The translations under genes and the position numbers were made by a program. A DNA stretch of 64,000 nt. Source: Perilla frutescens (Eukaryota; Streptophyta; Magnoliopsida; Lamiales; Lamiaceae). The DNA lies in contig BRKX01000004.1 in the NCBI GenBank assembly GCA_026008535.1, positions 58,908,501-58,972,500 of the forward strand, read 5' to 3'. Of the stretch, positions 1 through 12,076 are shown in pieces. Numbering within the stretch: position 1 is the stretch's first letter; each line of letters opens with the position of its first letter. The notes beneath the pieces are model-generated. The model was not told the DNA's origin. It worked only from the letters and a program-made list of their open reading frames with translations, and searched no databases.

Positions 1-29
1 CTTATGATATTTCTATTTAGCCATAACGA

Positions 30-290
30 TAATTAAATTTAACCATTAACTAACCCTAACGATAACCATTAACACAAATTAAATTTCAACATTAACTAAC
101 CATAACGAAAAAAATTATTTAACCATAACGACAATTCAATTGGACAATAACGAAAATTAAATTAAAACTAGGGTTATACTTTAACAATAATTGAAACTAA
201 CCATAACGACAAGAAAATTAAAACTATCATTATACTTTATCGTTATGCCTTTGTTATAGCCTAATTGCAGGAACATAATTTTGGCTAAAT
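30..290. repeat. AT-rich degenerate repeat with AACGATAA units
   Basis: Short units of the type ACCATAACGATAA, with scattered CCCTAAC, recur irregularly. The reverse complement of the core (TTATCGTT) is the theme of the simple repeat at 695-1290, so the two stretches may be diverged inverted copies. No coding capacity was seen. The following 291-690 shows no recognisable gene. Confidence 0.5.
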
Positions 291-694
291 AAAACCTAAA
301 ACAAGTTTCTAAGTAAGGAACGTAACAAGACTTGAAACGTACCTTTCAATTTTGGAGAATTTTTCCGCGAAATTTCACCGATGTTGATGTTTTGTTGATG
401 ATGATGATCTTCTCGCTTGCACGATCAAACATTCATTTTTTATGTGAATTCAGAGATTTTCTTCACCAAACTCTCGAACTATTTCTTCTATTTGGGTGTG
501 GGTTGAATTGATGCATCGGTGTAGTGTAAATATAGGAGAATGACACCAACCTCTCTTACACAAAATTAAATGCATTAAATTTCATTTAATTTGGGCCAAC
601 TAATACCTACCTATGCAAATACAAATATTTATGCATTTTACCTACCTCATGTTGACCACACAGAAATGACAGAATAATGCATTGATGCATAACG

Positions 695-1110
695 TTATAA
701 ATGTTTCGTCATAAGTTTTCGTTATATATTGATAAATTTTCGTTATATGTTTTCGTTATATATTGATAAGTTTTCGTTATACATTGATAAATTTTCGTTA
801 TTCTTATCGTTATTACTTTCGTTATTCTTATTATCATTATTTCGTTATTCTTATTATTATTACTTTCGTTATTATCAATATATATATTTCGTTATTCTTA
901 TTATTATACTTTCGTTATTATCAATATATAATGATATATTACTTTCGTTATTTCGTTATTCTTATCGTTATTACTTTCATTATTCTTATTATCATTATTT
1001 CGTTATTCTTATTATTATTACTTTCGTTATTATCAATATATATATTTCGTTATTTTTATTATTATTACTTTCGTTATTCTTATCATTACTATTAATTTCT
1101 ATCGTTATTC

Positions 1111-1166
<56 letters not shown>

Positions 1167-1290
1167 TTCGTTATTCTTATTATTATTACTTTCGTTATTC
1201 TTATTATTATTATCATTACTATTAATTTCGTTATTATCATTACTATTAATTTCGTTATTATCATTACTATTAATTTCGTTATCCTTATCG
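695..1290. repeat. Pyrimidine-rich simple repeat (TTCGTTATT / TTATTA)
   Basis: About 600 bp made almost only of TTTCGTTATT, CTTATTATTA and TTATCGTTATT units, with a pure TTA run near 1105-1165. Several long reading frames cross it on both strands, but they encode only I, V, S, F, L, Y or N, K and are low-complexity artefacts. Confidence 0.9.
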
Positions 1291-1560
1291 TTATTCATTA
1301 TTATTAATTTTAAAAATAAATTGTCTACAAAAAACTGGTAGGGATCGATCATGTATTTATTTTTATATGTTAGGGTTTGTATATGTTAGGGTTTTTAAAC
1401 TTTAGGGTTTAGGGTGTATTTAATGTTTAGTTCTGAAAAAAACATAAAAAGTACATTTCCCCAATCATTGGGTGTGGGGCCAAGTGTGTCATAACTCCAA
1501 ATTGTCCATGAAACTACTACACCCTTATATGTTGCCTTTTTTTCCCTTTTTTACTTTTTT
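1291..1560. other. Gene-free spacer with a few telomere-like units
   Basis: No gene seen. Between 1368 and 1412 there are several TTAGGG/TTTAGGG units, two of them adjacent. This is too short and degenerate to be an interstitial telomere array. Confidence 0.4.
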
Positions 1561-1564
1561 TTTG

Positions 1565-2035
1565 TCTATATTTATAGATTTACACAATTAAATAATACAT
1601 TTAAATTTAATCAATTACAATACCACATTTTTATTTAGATGAGATTAGACATTCCCATTTTTTCTTGTCAATTAAGTTCGACATATTCAGTCTATAAGTC
1701 GCGTCGGCAGCCGCATCAGTACACACGTGTAACAAATGACGTTGGTTTTGTTATTTTCTAGCTCTTTTTTTTTTCTAGTTGAGAAAATCATTTTTATATA
1801 ATTTTTTATTTCTACAAGAGAAAATATATTGAAAAATATAATAAAAACGACGTCATTTGTTACACGTGTGTGCCAACGTGACTGCCAAAATAATGGTTTA
1901 CAAACTGAACACATCATATTTAATCAGATAGAAAAATTGGGGATGCTTAATCTCATTCAAATTAAAATGTGATGTTGTAATTGACTAAGTTTAATTTTTT
2001 AAATGTAGTGTCTAATTTACAAAATGATAGAAATG
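1565..2035. mobile_element. Fold-back (long-TIR) MITE-like element
   Basis: The left arm (about 1565-1755) and the right arm (about 1840-2035) are imperfect reverse complements over roughly 190 bp. Matching blocks in order include ATACATTTAAATTTAA, TCAATTACAA, GAGATTA, CATTCCC and ACACGTGTAACAAATGACG. The spacer is about 85 bp and AT-rich. There is no open frame. Target duplications were not resolved, so the superfamily is unknown. Both arms carry a CACGTG core. Confidence 0.7.
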
Positions 2036-2082
2036 TAGTTATTTATTTGACAATTATCCAATTTTTTAATAAAAACTACCTA

Positions 2083-2180
2083 CCATCAGAGTACATTTTC
2101 AGTGTCTGAAATATAATGTGAGTATGTGACTAGCTGTTTAGTCAAGTATGTTGATGTGAATCGTGTTATTTTTTCTTTCA
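2083..2180 (+). repeat. Direct repeat copy 1 (partner at 3311-3400)
   Basis: Shares the ordered blocks GAAATATAATGTGA, GACTAG, TGTTTAGTC and TGATGTG-type sequence, then a T-rich tail, with 3311-3400, at roughly 80 percent identity by eye. The copies flank the LTR-like segment. Confidence 0.6.
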
Positions 2181-2584
2181 TTTTAGCATGATCGATTGTG
2201 GGTGGTGGGAATATATATTGTGGGCTTTGAATTTGGTTAGGGTTTCTAAGGTCATCTCAACATTTAAAAGGAAAAAAAAAAGAATAAATAATTATTTGTT
2301 TTAACTATTAAAATAAATTTGAAAAAGTAACGAGAAGGAAAAATTAAAAGAAAGGAAAAATATGTATTAACTTATTAAAAAAGAAAAATAAATAAATTAT
2401 ACAACATATGAACAATATTGATTTATCTGCGGTTCAAAGTTGGATAATACACTCGTAGGAGGCGAAAATTAACAATATTATATATAATATTTTTATTAAT
2501 TTTTTATATATTTATTTAGTTTTGGAATCTTATGAAATCCAAAATTAAATAGAATATTTAAATAATAATAAAGATATTATTATA

Positions 2585-3215
2585 TGATAAACATCAAGAG
2601 TCTTTGGCAACAAGTAAATATCTTTCAAAAGATATATATCAATTTTCAATAGCCAATGAGATAGTGCCATGTCAGCCCTAGATCTCTCTCCCCACAACTA
2701 TAAATAGGGGTCTCTATATCAGTCGAAAATCACACCAGAAGTCATTTGAAGAGTTCAAGAATTTGAGAAGAAATTCCATAATTGAAATTCTCTCAAATAT
2801 TCAAGGCGTTCTTCACCAAATTCATCCCGAAGACGGCGTTTGATCCATAAGTAAGACAGTCAAAGGCATTCTTCATCAAATTCATCCCGAAATTGGCGTT
2901 TAATCCGGAAACAAGGCGTCAGCCCTCCGAGTTAACGTTATCAAGACTAAAGACCAAGTCAAAGAAGATCGAGGATACAAATCTTCCCCGAAAACTTCAA
3001 AGGTCAAGTTCAAACAACAAGTCCGAGAAAATCAAAGACACAAATTTACTCTGAAGGTTTCAAAGACCGTTTGAAGATCAAACTTTGAAGAGAAGAATCA
3101 GAGAAAAAATGGAGATTGGATCCGTATAAATTTATTTTGATCCGAAATCATCTGAATTGTACACATTTTGTGTTTTACCAAATTAAATACAAATTTTTAT
3201 GTTACAACACCAACA
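2585..3215 (+). mobile_element. Candidate solo LTR or promoter-bearing retroelement remnant
   Basis: The segment has a canonical TATA box (2699-2706). A purine-rich leader follows, containing a 63-bp tandem duplication (about 2803-2846 and 2866-2910, each with TTCATCCCGAA). It ends in AACACCAACA near 3215, as plant LTRs often do. I could not find a matching second LTR, a convincing primer site or a target duplication, so the boundaries and the class (Ty3/gypsy LTR versus another promoter-bearing repeat) are uncertain. Confidence 0.35.
2699..2706 (+). promoter_or_regulatory. TATA box (TATAAATA)
   Basis: A perfect TATAAATA followed by GGGG, in the middle of the LTR-like segment. It is placed as the core promoter of a retroelement LTR would be. 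No downstream gene is visible. Confidence 0.5.
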
Positions 3216-3310
3216 TTTATGGTGGCTCTTGGAGCTCATTTTTACGTTTACCGCAGCTGTTGAAAATGACCTAAGTTGTGAGATGTAAGGGGTGTTGATT
3301 AAGAAAATAT

Positions 3311-3400
3311 AACACTAGAGTAAATTTTCGATATTTGAAATATAATGTGACTAGTTGTTTAGTCCAATATATTAATGTGGACCGTGTCATTTTTTTTCTT
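3311..3400 (+). repeat. Direct repeat copy 2 (partner at 2083-2180)
   Basis: Second copy of the approximately 95-bp direct repeat; the same blocks occur in the same order about 1.23 kb downstream of copy 1. Confidence 0.6.
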
Positions 3401-3401
3401 G

Positions 3402-3865
3402 GGTTAATTACAGGATTTTACACATTTACACTATTTTGTAAATTTTCGCATAACGTTTACAAGTTTGCGATTAAACACACGGCCTTTAACGTCTCGATGA
3501 GGATAGTCTAGTGGTGGAGTGAGGTTGTTTGAAAATCAAAGATCACGAATTCGAATTTCCTCAATACCACAGATCGGGTGTGTGAGTTAAAAAAACACAC
3601 ACGATCTTTAACATTTTTGCAATTATAAAATCCCTATTCTTTTTCCGGCGAGACCTGTCTGACGTGGTCGATTATTAATCCACGTGCATAAGGTTAATTG
3701 CAGCATTCACACAACATTTACATAATTTCATCATTTTCGCACAACTTTTTAAAAGTTTACAATTGAACACGCAATCTTTAACAATTTTGCAATTTTTAGT
3801 CCTAATATTTTTCCGGCGGGATCCATCATATGTACCGATATTTTAATTCACGTGTATAGTATTTT
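3402..3865 (+). repeat. Two tandem diverged copies of a 160-bp unit
   Basis: Copy 1 (3402-3690, lengthened by the SINE) and copy 2 (3691-3865) share GGTTAATT(A/G)CAG, CATTTACA, TTTTCGCA(C/T)AA, CTTTAAC, TTTTGCAATT, TTTTTCCGGCG and CACGTG blocks in the same order. Copy 2 lacks the SINE and so preserves the empty site. No gene is seen from 3866 to 4336. Confidence 0.7.
3491..3597 (+). mobile_element. tRNA-derived SINE (short)
   Basis: About 107 bp. An A-box-like TAGTCTAGTGGT lies near the start, a B-box-like ATTCGAATTTCC lies about 40 bp later, and the element ends in an A-run. Flanking 15-bp duplications (3476-3490 and 3598-3612) differ at 2 positions. The neighbouring tandem copy shows the same site without the insert. 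The SINE family is not named. Confidence 0.7.
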
Positions 3866-4799
3866 TAGCTACTTAAACAACATCATTCAGTTTGTCATTG
3901 AGTAGTTATAATTAAACTACATCGTTTAAGGTAGATTTCCAATATTTGATCCACAGTCGATTAAACACTTGTTCTCTCACGATCTTCAAACACTTGAAAG
4001 GATGAATTAGAGATTTCACTTGTCGTGTAGTGACAAACTTGAAAGGGGGTCTCTTCTAGGACCATCACCATGCGAGGGGTGTGTGCGCACCACGCTACAT
4101 TTTTTTTCTAATTTTTTTAGTTTTTTTTTCCTAAAAAATATATACCCTTAAATGGAATTTGAACCCTAAAATTGAATAGTCGATGTCTCACGTGTAATGA
4201 ATTGTTTCGAAATAGATACATACCTTAAAATTGAATTAGTGAACCATAAAAATAAAGTGAGTTAATTTAATTATTTATATTCGATGGATCGTATATTGCA
4301 CTCGATAATTAATTTTCGAATGAAATATAAAAAAATGGAGGAAATACTATTTTAGCCACTTAAACTTTTAAAAGATTTGTTTTAGCCAGTAAGTTTTAAA
4401 CATATTTTTTTTAGCCACTTTGGACCAAAATGCCCTTCTGTCCTGAAAATATATATACGAATATAACATAATTTTTGAAATGAAATTTCCCCCAAATCTC
4501 AAAAATTCCCTGCCTCCATAACTTTTCCCAAAACTTTGAATGGGTTTTTTGATCGAGGCAAGACGAAGACGCACACGAACGGAAGTTTGAGAGAATTTTT
4601 CCCGCTGTCGCAGACGAAGATGTACACAACTTGGAGCGATTTCTCTCTTATTGACACAAGAGCATCGACAAGAAGAAGTCGACACTAAATTGCAAAGTGG
4701 ACTTACGTGAACTTCAATTTTCTAACGTGTAATTTGAAAGGTATTGTTCTTCCCTCATTCACAATTTCGTACTGAATCGAAGCCCTGGAAAAAGTAATG

Positions 4800-5060
4800 T
4801 TCTTAATTGTGCATCGGGTTGTTCTTAATTACGCGTGAAATCACGCGCACAGTTGAGTTTGCGCACAATGAGTGGCATGGCGGCATAGTTGCGCGATTGT
4901 TCAAGCGCGCTTCATAAAACGCGCAATATGCCGCACGCATAGTGGACTCCGTGGCATGTACATTCCGACTGTTCCTCGGGCTTGCGCGCCTCAGAGGACG
5001 GGCGTGCTTGCAGGGCCTTCACCATGATGCGTGTATGTAACATGCGCGCATCGATTCCAC
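4800..5060. repeat. CGCGCA-rich subterminal region of MULE-1, left
   Basis: A local GC-rich island with repeated GCGCGCA, GCGCAA and TGCGCG words in an otherwise AT-rich element, between the left TIR and the transposase. The same words recur at 14420-14960, 16080-16130, 17510-17760, 18950-19060 and 37290-37800. Nothing coding was seen. Confidence 0.65.
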
Positions 5061-5466
5061 GCAGTTTATGTGTGTTCGGCCCTAAATTATCTGCCGATAT
5101 ATGTGCAACGTCGCCATTACTTCGGTTTGTATAGAATGTGTTTCGACTTCTACGTATTGGCCTTCAAAATCCGCAAATAGGTTGAAAGTCAAATTTTTTT
5201 CATCTAATTTATGCTCTCACGCTCGCCTCTTCGATTCTTTAATTGACATCAACAACATTATCGGCATACATGTGTACAACATCACCATTGCTTCAGTTTG
5301 AATGTAATGTGTATCGACATCAATATGAACCCATTAAAATTGTTAAACATACACCTGAAAACATATTTTGCGACTGTTGAATTGACATTTGCAAACATGG
5401 AGGCCACATTTTTACGTTAAATTGATTAAGGAATATTTATATATATTTGTATTTGTTGGCGTGCAG

Positions 5467-5969
5467 ATGACTGACAGAAACATTATTTTACATCATGGAG
5501 GGTTTTGGAGAGACAACACTTACATAAATGGGATTGAAGAATATGTCCACGTTCCATCGGGTGGTATGACGTACTCTCACTTATTTGACGAAGCTGTTGG
5601 AATTGTCGGTGAAGATCCAAACCTTTATAAGTATGCTATTTCTACTCTGATGTTATCTGCCGATGGTAAAATGATTCGATTTAGGATAAAAAATGATTCA
5701 GGCTTGGATCATGCTAACAGTGTTCTTCTGTTTTTGAGATTATACGTTGAAACCTTTGATAAGGCAGCACCTACACAAGCTCAGCACCGATTTACTATCC
5801 CATCCCATAATAGTTTTGTGGGTTTATTAAATTCTCAAAATGTTTATCTACAAACATACGCACATGATAATCCATTTAATAGATGAGCTGAGGCCGATAT
5901 AGTTCACCGAGTTGAAAATTTTTGCTATGCTGATGATACTATTGGTGTTGAAGAGGGTAATGTGACACT

Positions 5970-6004
<35 letters not shown>

Positions 6005-8289
6005 TGAACGATGAGACCAGTGTCCACAGCAACGATGATAATTTCAGCGCTGAGGAGCGTTGCAGAACGTATGATCAGGGAAATGATGAAACATATTATG
6101 ATGAGGATGGGGAAGAAGTACATGCCGATGAAGAGGTTGATGACCTTGACGGTCGTTGTGGAATGCACTGTACGCCCGCACCACCAAGTGTTTCCAGATG
6201 TGAAACAGAGGATGTGCAAGATTATGCTTTCGAAGTATCGTGCGGACATGGATGGCAGTGGATCATCCCAGGGGCATTATATCAAGCAGCGCTCCCTTTG
6301 AATGATTTGGGTATCGATTCGAGTGTTAATACTCGTGATACATTGTGTTTAGGCGCTACCTTTTCCAGTAAAGATTCAATGATCACTTCTTTGGGATTGT
6401 ATCATCTCCTGAATCGTGTGGAGTACAGGATTGAGCGTTCCTCGAAGACTCAGTTTTCTGTTAATTGCAGACACAAAGAGCGTTGCACGTTCTCAATGTG
6501 TGCTTCAGCTCAAGGTGAACAGTGGAGGGTTTTCCAATGGGATGTTCCTCATTCATCCCAGGAGGATTTCTGCAACAATGGACAACGTATGATTGTATTT
6601 AAAATTATTGGAGCATACTGGATGAGGGGAAAGTCCTAAAATCGAAGGAAATGCAGATGAAATTGCAGAGGGAGTTCGGTGTTTGGGTAGATTATACCCG
6701 AGCTCTAGCAGGGAGAAATCATGTAATAAGAATGATATACGGTGATAGTGATAAGTCTTTCAAGCTACTGCCATCATACTTGTATATGCTGCAGCAGTCT
6801 AATCCCGGCTCAGTTGTAGAGTTGCAAACAGATGCAGTAGGTCAGTTTGAGTACGTGTACATGGCCCTCACTGCATCAATAAGTGGCTTCTCATCTTATG
6901 ACCGTCCTGTGATTGTTGTGGATGGTACGCACTTGAAAGGGAAGTACAAAGCGATTATGTTTGTCGCTGCGACAAAGGATGGGAATGAACAAATTTATCT
7001 GCTCGCAGTTGGAATTGGCGACAAAGAGAATGATGCAGCTTGGACTTAGTTTTTGCGACAACTTAGGAGGACATATGGCTACCCTGACGACCTGTTGTTC
7101 GTTTTAGATCAGCACAGGAGCATAAAGAATGCTGTTGCAGAGGTGTATCCAGGAATAGCACATGGAATTTGTGTATAACATAATAACATTTATAGAACAA
7201 CATAAAGAGGTGGGGCGCCAATGTAGTAGACATGTTCCAAAAAGCAGCCAATTGTTATCGTACTCAAGAATTTGATAAACACATGAGGAATATTTCGATT
7301 GCCTCAGAGAACGGAGCATATAAGAGTTTATTGGATGCAGATCCAATCCGATGGGCACGATGTAAGTCCCCGGTCCATCACTACGAATTTATGACCTCTA
7401 ATTGTGCTTAGTGTTTGAATGGGCGACTTTGTTGGACGAAAAGGTTATCGGTATGCACTCTCTTAGAGTGCGTATGCACATTGATTGGTTGTTGGTTTTA
7501 CAAGCGTCGTAAAAATGCTATAAGGAGGACACATCCGTTGACGCAGTACGCCGTTGGTGAGGTATCGAAATCGATTGAACAGGGTAAGACAATGACTGTT
7601 CAGCCCATTAATGCCATGAAGTTTAAGGTTACAAGCGGGATGAAGCACTACACCGTTGACCTTGCGGTTTGAAAATGCTCGTGTCTCGAATTCGATCTTA
7701 ATTTCATCCACTGTCCCCACGCAGCTGCAGCCATAAGGTCAGTCGTTAAACTTTGAAGTTTTATCTCATTTGCTCGGCACATGATTTCAGACCAAATGAG
7801 CTATCCATGCTATTCTTATTCATTTGTTTGATGTTGATGACCTAATCGAGATATGTTTGTTATACAGTAAAGCAAATCAGCATCCTTATACATATGTGAA
7901 CAACTATTACACAACTGAGAACCTCAGTAAGATGTACTCCACAGAGGTGTTGTCGGTTGCTCATCTAAATAAATGGAATATACCACTCCTATTGGCCAGT
8001 AGGGTTGTCTCGGTACCACCTAATCCGTGACAGGCCGGCTGGCTACATATGAGTAGAATCCGATCGGCAAGTCGGTCATCATCGGGAGATCATCGGGTCA
8101 GAGCTAGATGCGGACAAAGTAGTCACAACCGTGCCACATGCACAGAGTATGTTCCCATTTCAGAAGGTTCGCAGGTTGGTAGCAATGAATTTGTCACAGC
8201 AAGTACCAGTCGTACACGCAGACCACACCGATATGGCATATGCCGTGGATCCGGGCATACTCGGACAACATGTCCGAACAAGGGTCCGT
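5467..8289 (+). pseudogene. MULE-1 transposase (MuDR/MURA-type), decayed
   Basis: Starts at an ATG just after a splice-acceptor-like GTGCAG, as in MULE-2. The N-terminal domain begins MTDRNIILHHGGFW. An acidic Asp run encoded by (GAT)n follows near 5970-6003, then a zinc-binding DNA-binding region (CRHKERCTFSMC) and the DDE core with VDGTHLKGK (first Asp) and FVLDQHRSIKNAV (second Asp). After it come a SWIM-type finger (CSCLEFDLNFIHCPHAAAA) and a C-terminal CCHC knuckle (CRGSGHTRTTC, ending at 8289). In-frame stops at about 5884, 6637, 7047, 7176 and later, plus frameshifts, make it non-functional. The MULE-2 protein is a good template for its original form. Confidence 0.85.
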
Positions 8290-8464
8290 AATCATTGATT
8301 TGTATCATTTATGTTAAACTATTGTTTGTCGTTTGGATTAACTTGTATATTCATTGAGAGCAACAGTTGTTAACATGGGGACTAAATCGGTTTTAGTTGA
8401 AATACATATCGATTGTGTATCGGCAAATGAAGTTTATAAAATCACCGATCACTACAAGAAAAAA

Positions 8465-9000
8465 TGCCATACACCACGGATAATCTCGGTGGTCTATTCA
8501 TTTTTACTACCGTTGTATATAATGGTGTTGTCTATAGTCTCTTTTTACACAACGGAGAATCTCCGTGGTCTATTCCCCTAATACACAACGGTAATATACT
8601 GTTGTCTTTTGCGTAAATACCGTTGTATATTCACATTATATGTAACTGTTTCTTATTATTACCGTTGTGTAATATGTACTTTAGATAACGGTAACATTTC
8701 ATTTACCATTGTATAAGATACTTATATGTAACGGTAAATACCGTTGTACTCATGAAATTTACCATTGTGTATAGAGATTATATGTAACGATTTGTTCTAT
8801 TATTACCGTTGTATAATATAATCATACGCAACGGTTATCACCGTTGTGTACACATAATTTACCGTTATATTTTATTACTATATGTAACAGTATTTTTTAT
8901 TACCGTTGTATATAAATCATTTACACAACAGTGTAATTTGATTATCGTTGTATTTTTTCACCATATACAACGATATATACCGTTGTAAATGGGTGTTTTT
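8465..9000. repeat. CACTA-1 left subterminal repeat array
   Basis: Many direct and inverted copies of an ACCGTTGTRTA-like word (reverse TAYACAACGGT), spaced 20-50 bp, starting immediately inside the terminal CACTA. In En/Spm elements such arrays bind the TNPA-type protein. Confidence 0.8.
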
Positions 9001-9189
9001 AGTGTTGTATTTTTGTGTCACCTATAAATCATAATGTAATAATTAAAATTATAATTATAATCAAGAATAATCGAAAATATAACCAAATATTATCCAAAAA
9101 TACAATATGGTCATCGATCATCCAAAAATACAATATGATGTAATACTATCCAAAAACATGTTAGGATGACCTAAAACATTAAAATTCAA

Positions 9190-9414
9190 AGTCATTACTA
9201 ATATCCCCATACAAATAAGCTAGTTGTAGAAGAGTTATAATCAAAATCCAAAAAATGATAATTGTAAGTAATTGCAATGCATCCCGATAATCTGCTCCAA
9301 CACACAGCTAGTTGTATAGAAATCCAAAATACCTTGATCCTACAAACGATAATTCACACAATTTGCCCATTCCACCTAAACTTCATTGATCTCATCTTTA
9401 GAATATGATCTTTC
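9190..9414 (-). pseudogene. C48-peptidase last exon remnant, copy 1 (CACTA-1)
   Basis: On the minus strand, 9414 down to 9340 reads ERSYSKDEINEV, a stop, then VEWANC. It parallels the last exon of CACTA-2 (YSKEEIDEVRIEWATCV). The acceptor TTTCAG precedes it and a terminal TAG is at 9340-9342. The whole block 9190-9414 is repeated about 1.24 kb further on. Confidence 0.6.
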
Positions 9415-10449
9415 CTGAAACTACATACAAAAGCAATAAAGTAAGTGCATCAATGGCAGTAGACAATGCAATTAAGACAAAACATGAGCTAACTTAATTG
9501 AATTTAAAAGCATGGTATAACTGGGTCAGCAGATCAAGAACTCATTCTCTATCCCATTCTCTAGAAAAGCTACACTGTGAAATCAAAATAAATATACCAT
9601 AGTTTCCGAATTATCAATAGAGTTAACGTGCCGGTGAACATAAAAAGAAACAAAATTCAAGCCAATAACAGATAGCTATTTTCGACCACATTTTTTGGAT
9701 GAAATAATTTCACCCTTGGCATTTCAGTGTGATTATCAAAACCCAGCTCAGTCAAATTTGAACATTAAAACTCTACACAGTACACATTAAGTATAATAAT
9801 GTACAACTCTAGCTGATTTAAAGGATTTTTTCAACTCAGTGCAACACATAATATAATACTTAAAATAAAGTAGATTGCTCAAGTGTTATAATCAAAGATA
9901 TGACATCAATGAAATAGGTCAGTTAGGGACAACAAAGCCAACACAACAAACTAAAAGACCTAAAGAAATATAATAGCAAGACATAATGGAGTCTAACAAT
10001 CTACTGTATCAAATTTCTTGGAAGCACTATATATATATTATAAAAACTGACCGCATAAGACGATCATCTCCTTCAGAAAATTCACGTTTCTGATCACCAT
10101 CCAATTACGCCATATCATCTTCACTGTTGTTGCAGATCAGTGCCTCACTACCGTGCTAATCATAGTAAATGTGCTTACGTCATACGACTGACTGATCATC
10201 AACCATTCTCTGATTTCTGCGATGTGTGAAGGAAAATAGTAAATAATAGAAAAAATAAATTTAAGTTAAGAAAGATGAGCAATTTCTCACAGATAAACCT
10301 TAAAACCAAGAGTAGCAGGAAAAGTTATATCAATAATCAAGCTACAATTTAACTTGAGATGTTTGATGTCGAAAATCCCACCAGAAGCCCGATCAGCCTA
10401 CTTGATGTTGTGGGATCCTAAAATACCATTGTCATCTTTAATATTTAAT

Positions 10450-10646
10450 ACGAAGAAGCTAGTTGTAGAAGAGCTAGAATAATCAAAATTCATATGACAA
10501 TATCTAGAAATGCATCCCTAATATGCTCCAACACCGACTTAAAACATCCAAAATACCTTGCATGGTGATCCTACAAATGATCAATCACAAAATTAGCCCA
10601 TTCCAATCGAATTGCATTGATCATTTCTTCAGAATACTCCTTTTGA
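10450..10646 (-). pseudogene. C48-peptidase last exon remnant, copy 2 (CACTA-1)
   Basis: On the minus strand this reads KEYSEEMINAIRLEWANF with a terminal stop at 10571-10573. It is the duplicate of the block ending at 9414; shared flanking words include AGCTAGTTGTAGAAGAG and ATGCATCCC. The copies differ by many substitutions, so the duplication is old. Confidence 0.6.
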
Positions 10647-11105
10647 AACTACACATAAATACAATAAATGTAAGAAATTTGTGAGATTATTTAATATCAT
10701 GAGTTTCAAATATGAAGAAGAAGAATAAAAAGAAGAAAAGAATAAGGAAGAAGAAGAGAGAAGCTAGAAATAACATCATTATAATATCACTAATTTCATA
10801 TTATATTTGATTCATGATATCATTAAACTTGCCAACTCAGTTATGAATCAAAGATATATACAAAAGCTTAAATTAAATTTTCTAAAAATACTCATCTAAA
10901 ATGCTTTAGCTATAAGTCTATAACTAAACCACAACGAGATTCACAAAGTTCCAGCCAAGATTTCTAGAATTAAAATCCTTGTTATTCCACATCATTAACT
11001 ATGCAATTAAGACAAAACATGAGCCGACTTAATCAAATTTAAAAGCAGAATATAATTGTAAAGGTTGCATTAAGCCACATAAATTAGGTCGGTGTTTACT
11101 TACAG

Positions 11106-11140
11106 AGGCTACTGAAGGTTACTCTGGGAGTGATCTCAAG
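11106..11140 (+). pseudogene. Possible captured exon of an AAA ATPase (MSP1/ATAD1-like)
   Basis: A 35-nt segment bounded by an acceptor (TTACAG) and a donor (GTACTG). It encodes ATEGYSGSDLK, which matches the conserved TEGYSGSDLK segment of plant MSP1/ATAD1-type AAA ATPases. It is only one very short exon and no neighbouring exon was found, so this is a suggestion. It lies on the strand opposite the VIPP1 fragment. Confidence 0.4.
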
Positions 11141-12076
11141 GTACTGACTTGAGATTAAGTCACACAAACTAGCTATACATAGTGATATTGCAACTCATTT
11201 TGAATATATTCAGAAGCTGCAGAATATGTGGCCTCTATGAGGTAATAATTTACATCAAGTTAATAGCTGCAGAATATGTGGCCTCTAAAATTCTCATGTT
11301 TTCAGGCACGAACTGAGTATAACATATGAATATGCAATAGCAAACAAAGTAAATAACATAGATCACTACCACCAAGTTTCCTTAAACAATTATGGGGGAA
11401 ACCAGAGTCTTAAATTTGCAGGCAAAGTTCATACAAATTCAGGAAAGCAAAAATGGAATTAATAGAAATGCATTCGATATCTAAATCATATCAGAATGAT
11501 TTCAAGAGAAGATTGATATTAAAAATAGCTCGATTAACAATAGCAGCCGACTTCCCTTTTTCGATCATCGTTATGAAGCCATTCATTATCTAGGTTCATT
11601 TTAATCAAGCCATTGACACAACTCCCTTTTGCCTATTTCTGTCACAAAAGCCATACCCTTATCTTGGTTCAATTTAACACAACATTAACTTAGGCACAAT
11701 TATAGCATTTTTAGTGAGTCTAAGCACCCAGAAAAAAGGAAGAACACATCTTAGATTTTTAGGGCAGAGAACTAAAGAAGAGAAAGGTAGTTAAGGCCGT
11801 AACAACATTTGAATCACCGAGCTATTTTCTATGGCAACGGTAGAAGGCCAGATGCAATTTCTGGTTCACAACCTACTAACACACAACCTATGTTTGTTAC
11901 AGAGAAATCCAGACGAATCAAGAAATAGGAGTAAAAAATATTATTAAAAAATGTTTAGAAAGAGATGAGTTATATTTTGCGAGAACTGCACTCACATATT
12001 TTTGAATTTTTTCTACTCAAGATGTAATGTGCTCGTGTTAGTGTAAGTCTTTTCAAGAACATAGTTAGTTAGTTAC

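Noticed and set aside
729..1352. Four open frames of 86-192 codons on both strands
   Set aside because: They consist of a simple TTA/TTCGTTATT repeat and have no normal amino-acid composition.
1368..1412. Interstitial telomere repeat
   Set aside because: Only a few degenerate TTTAGGG units.
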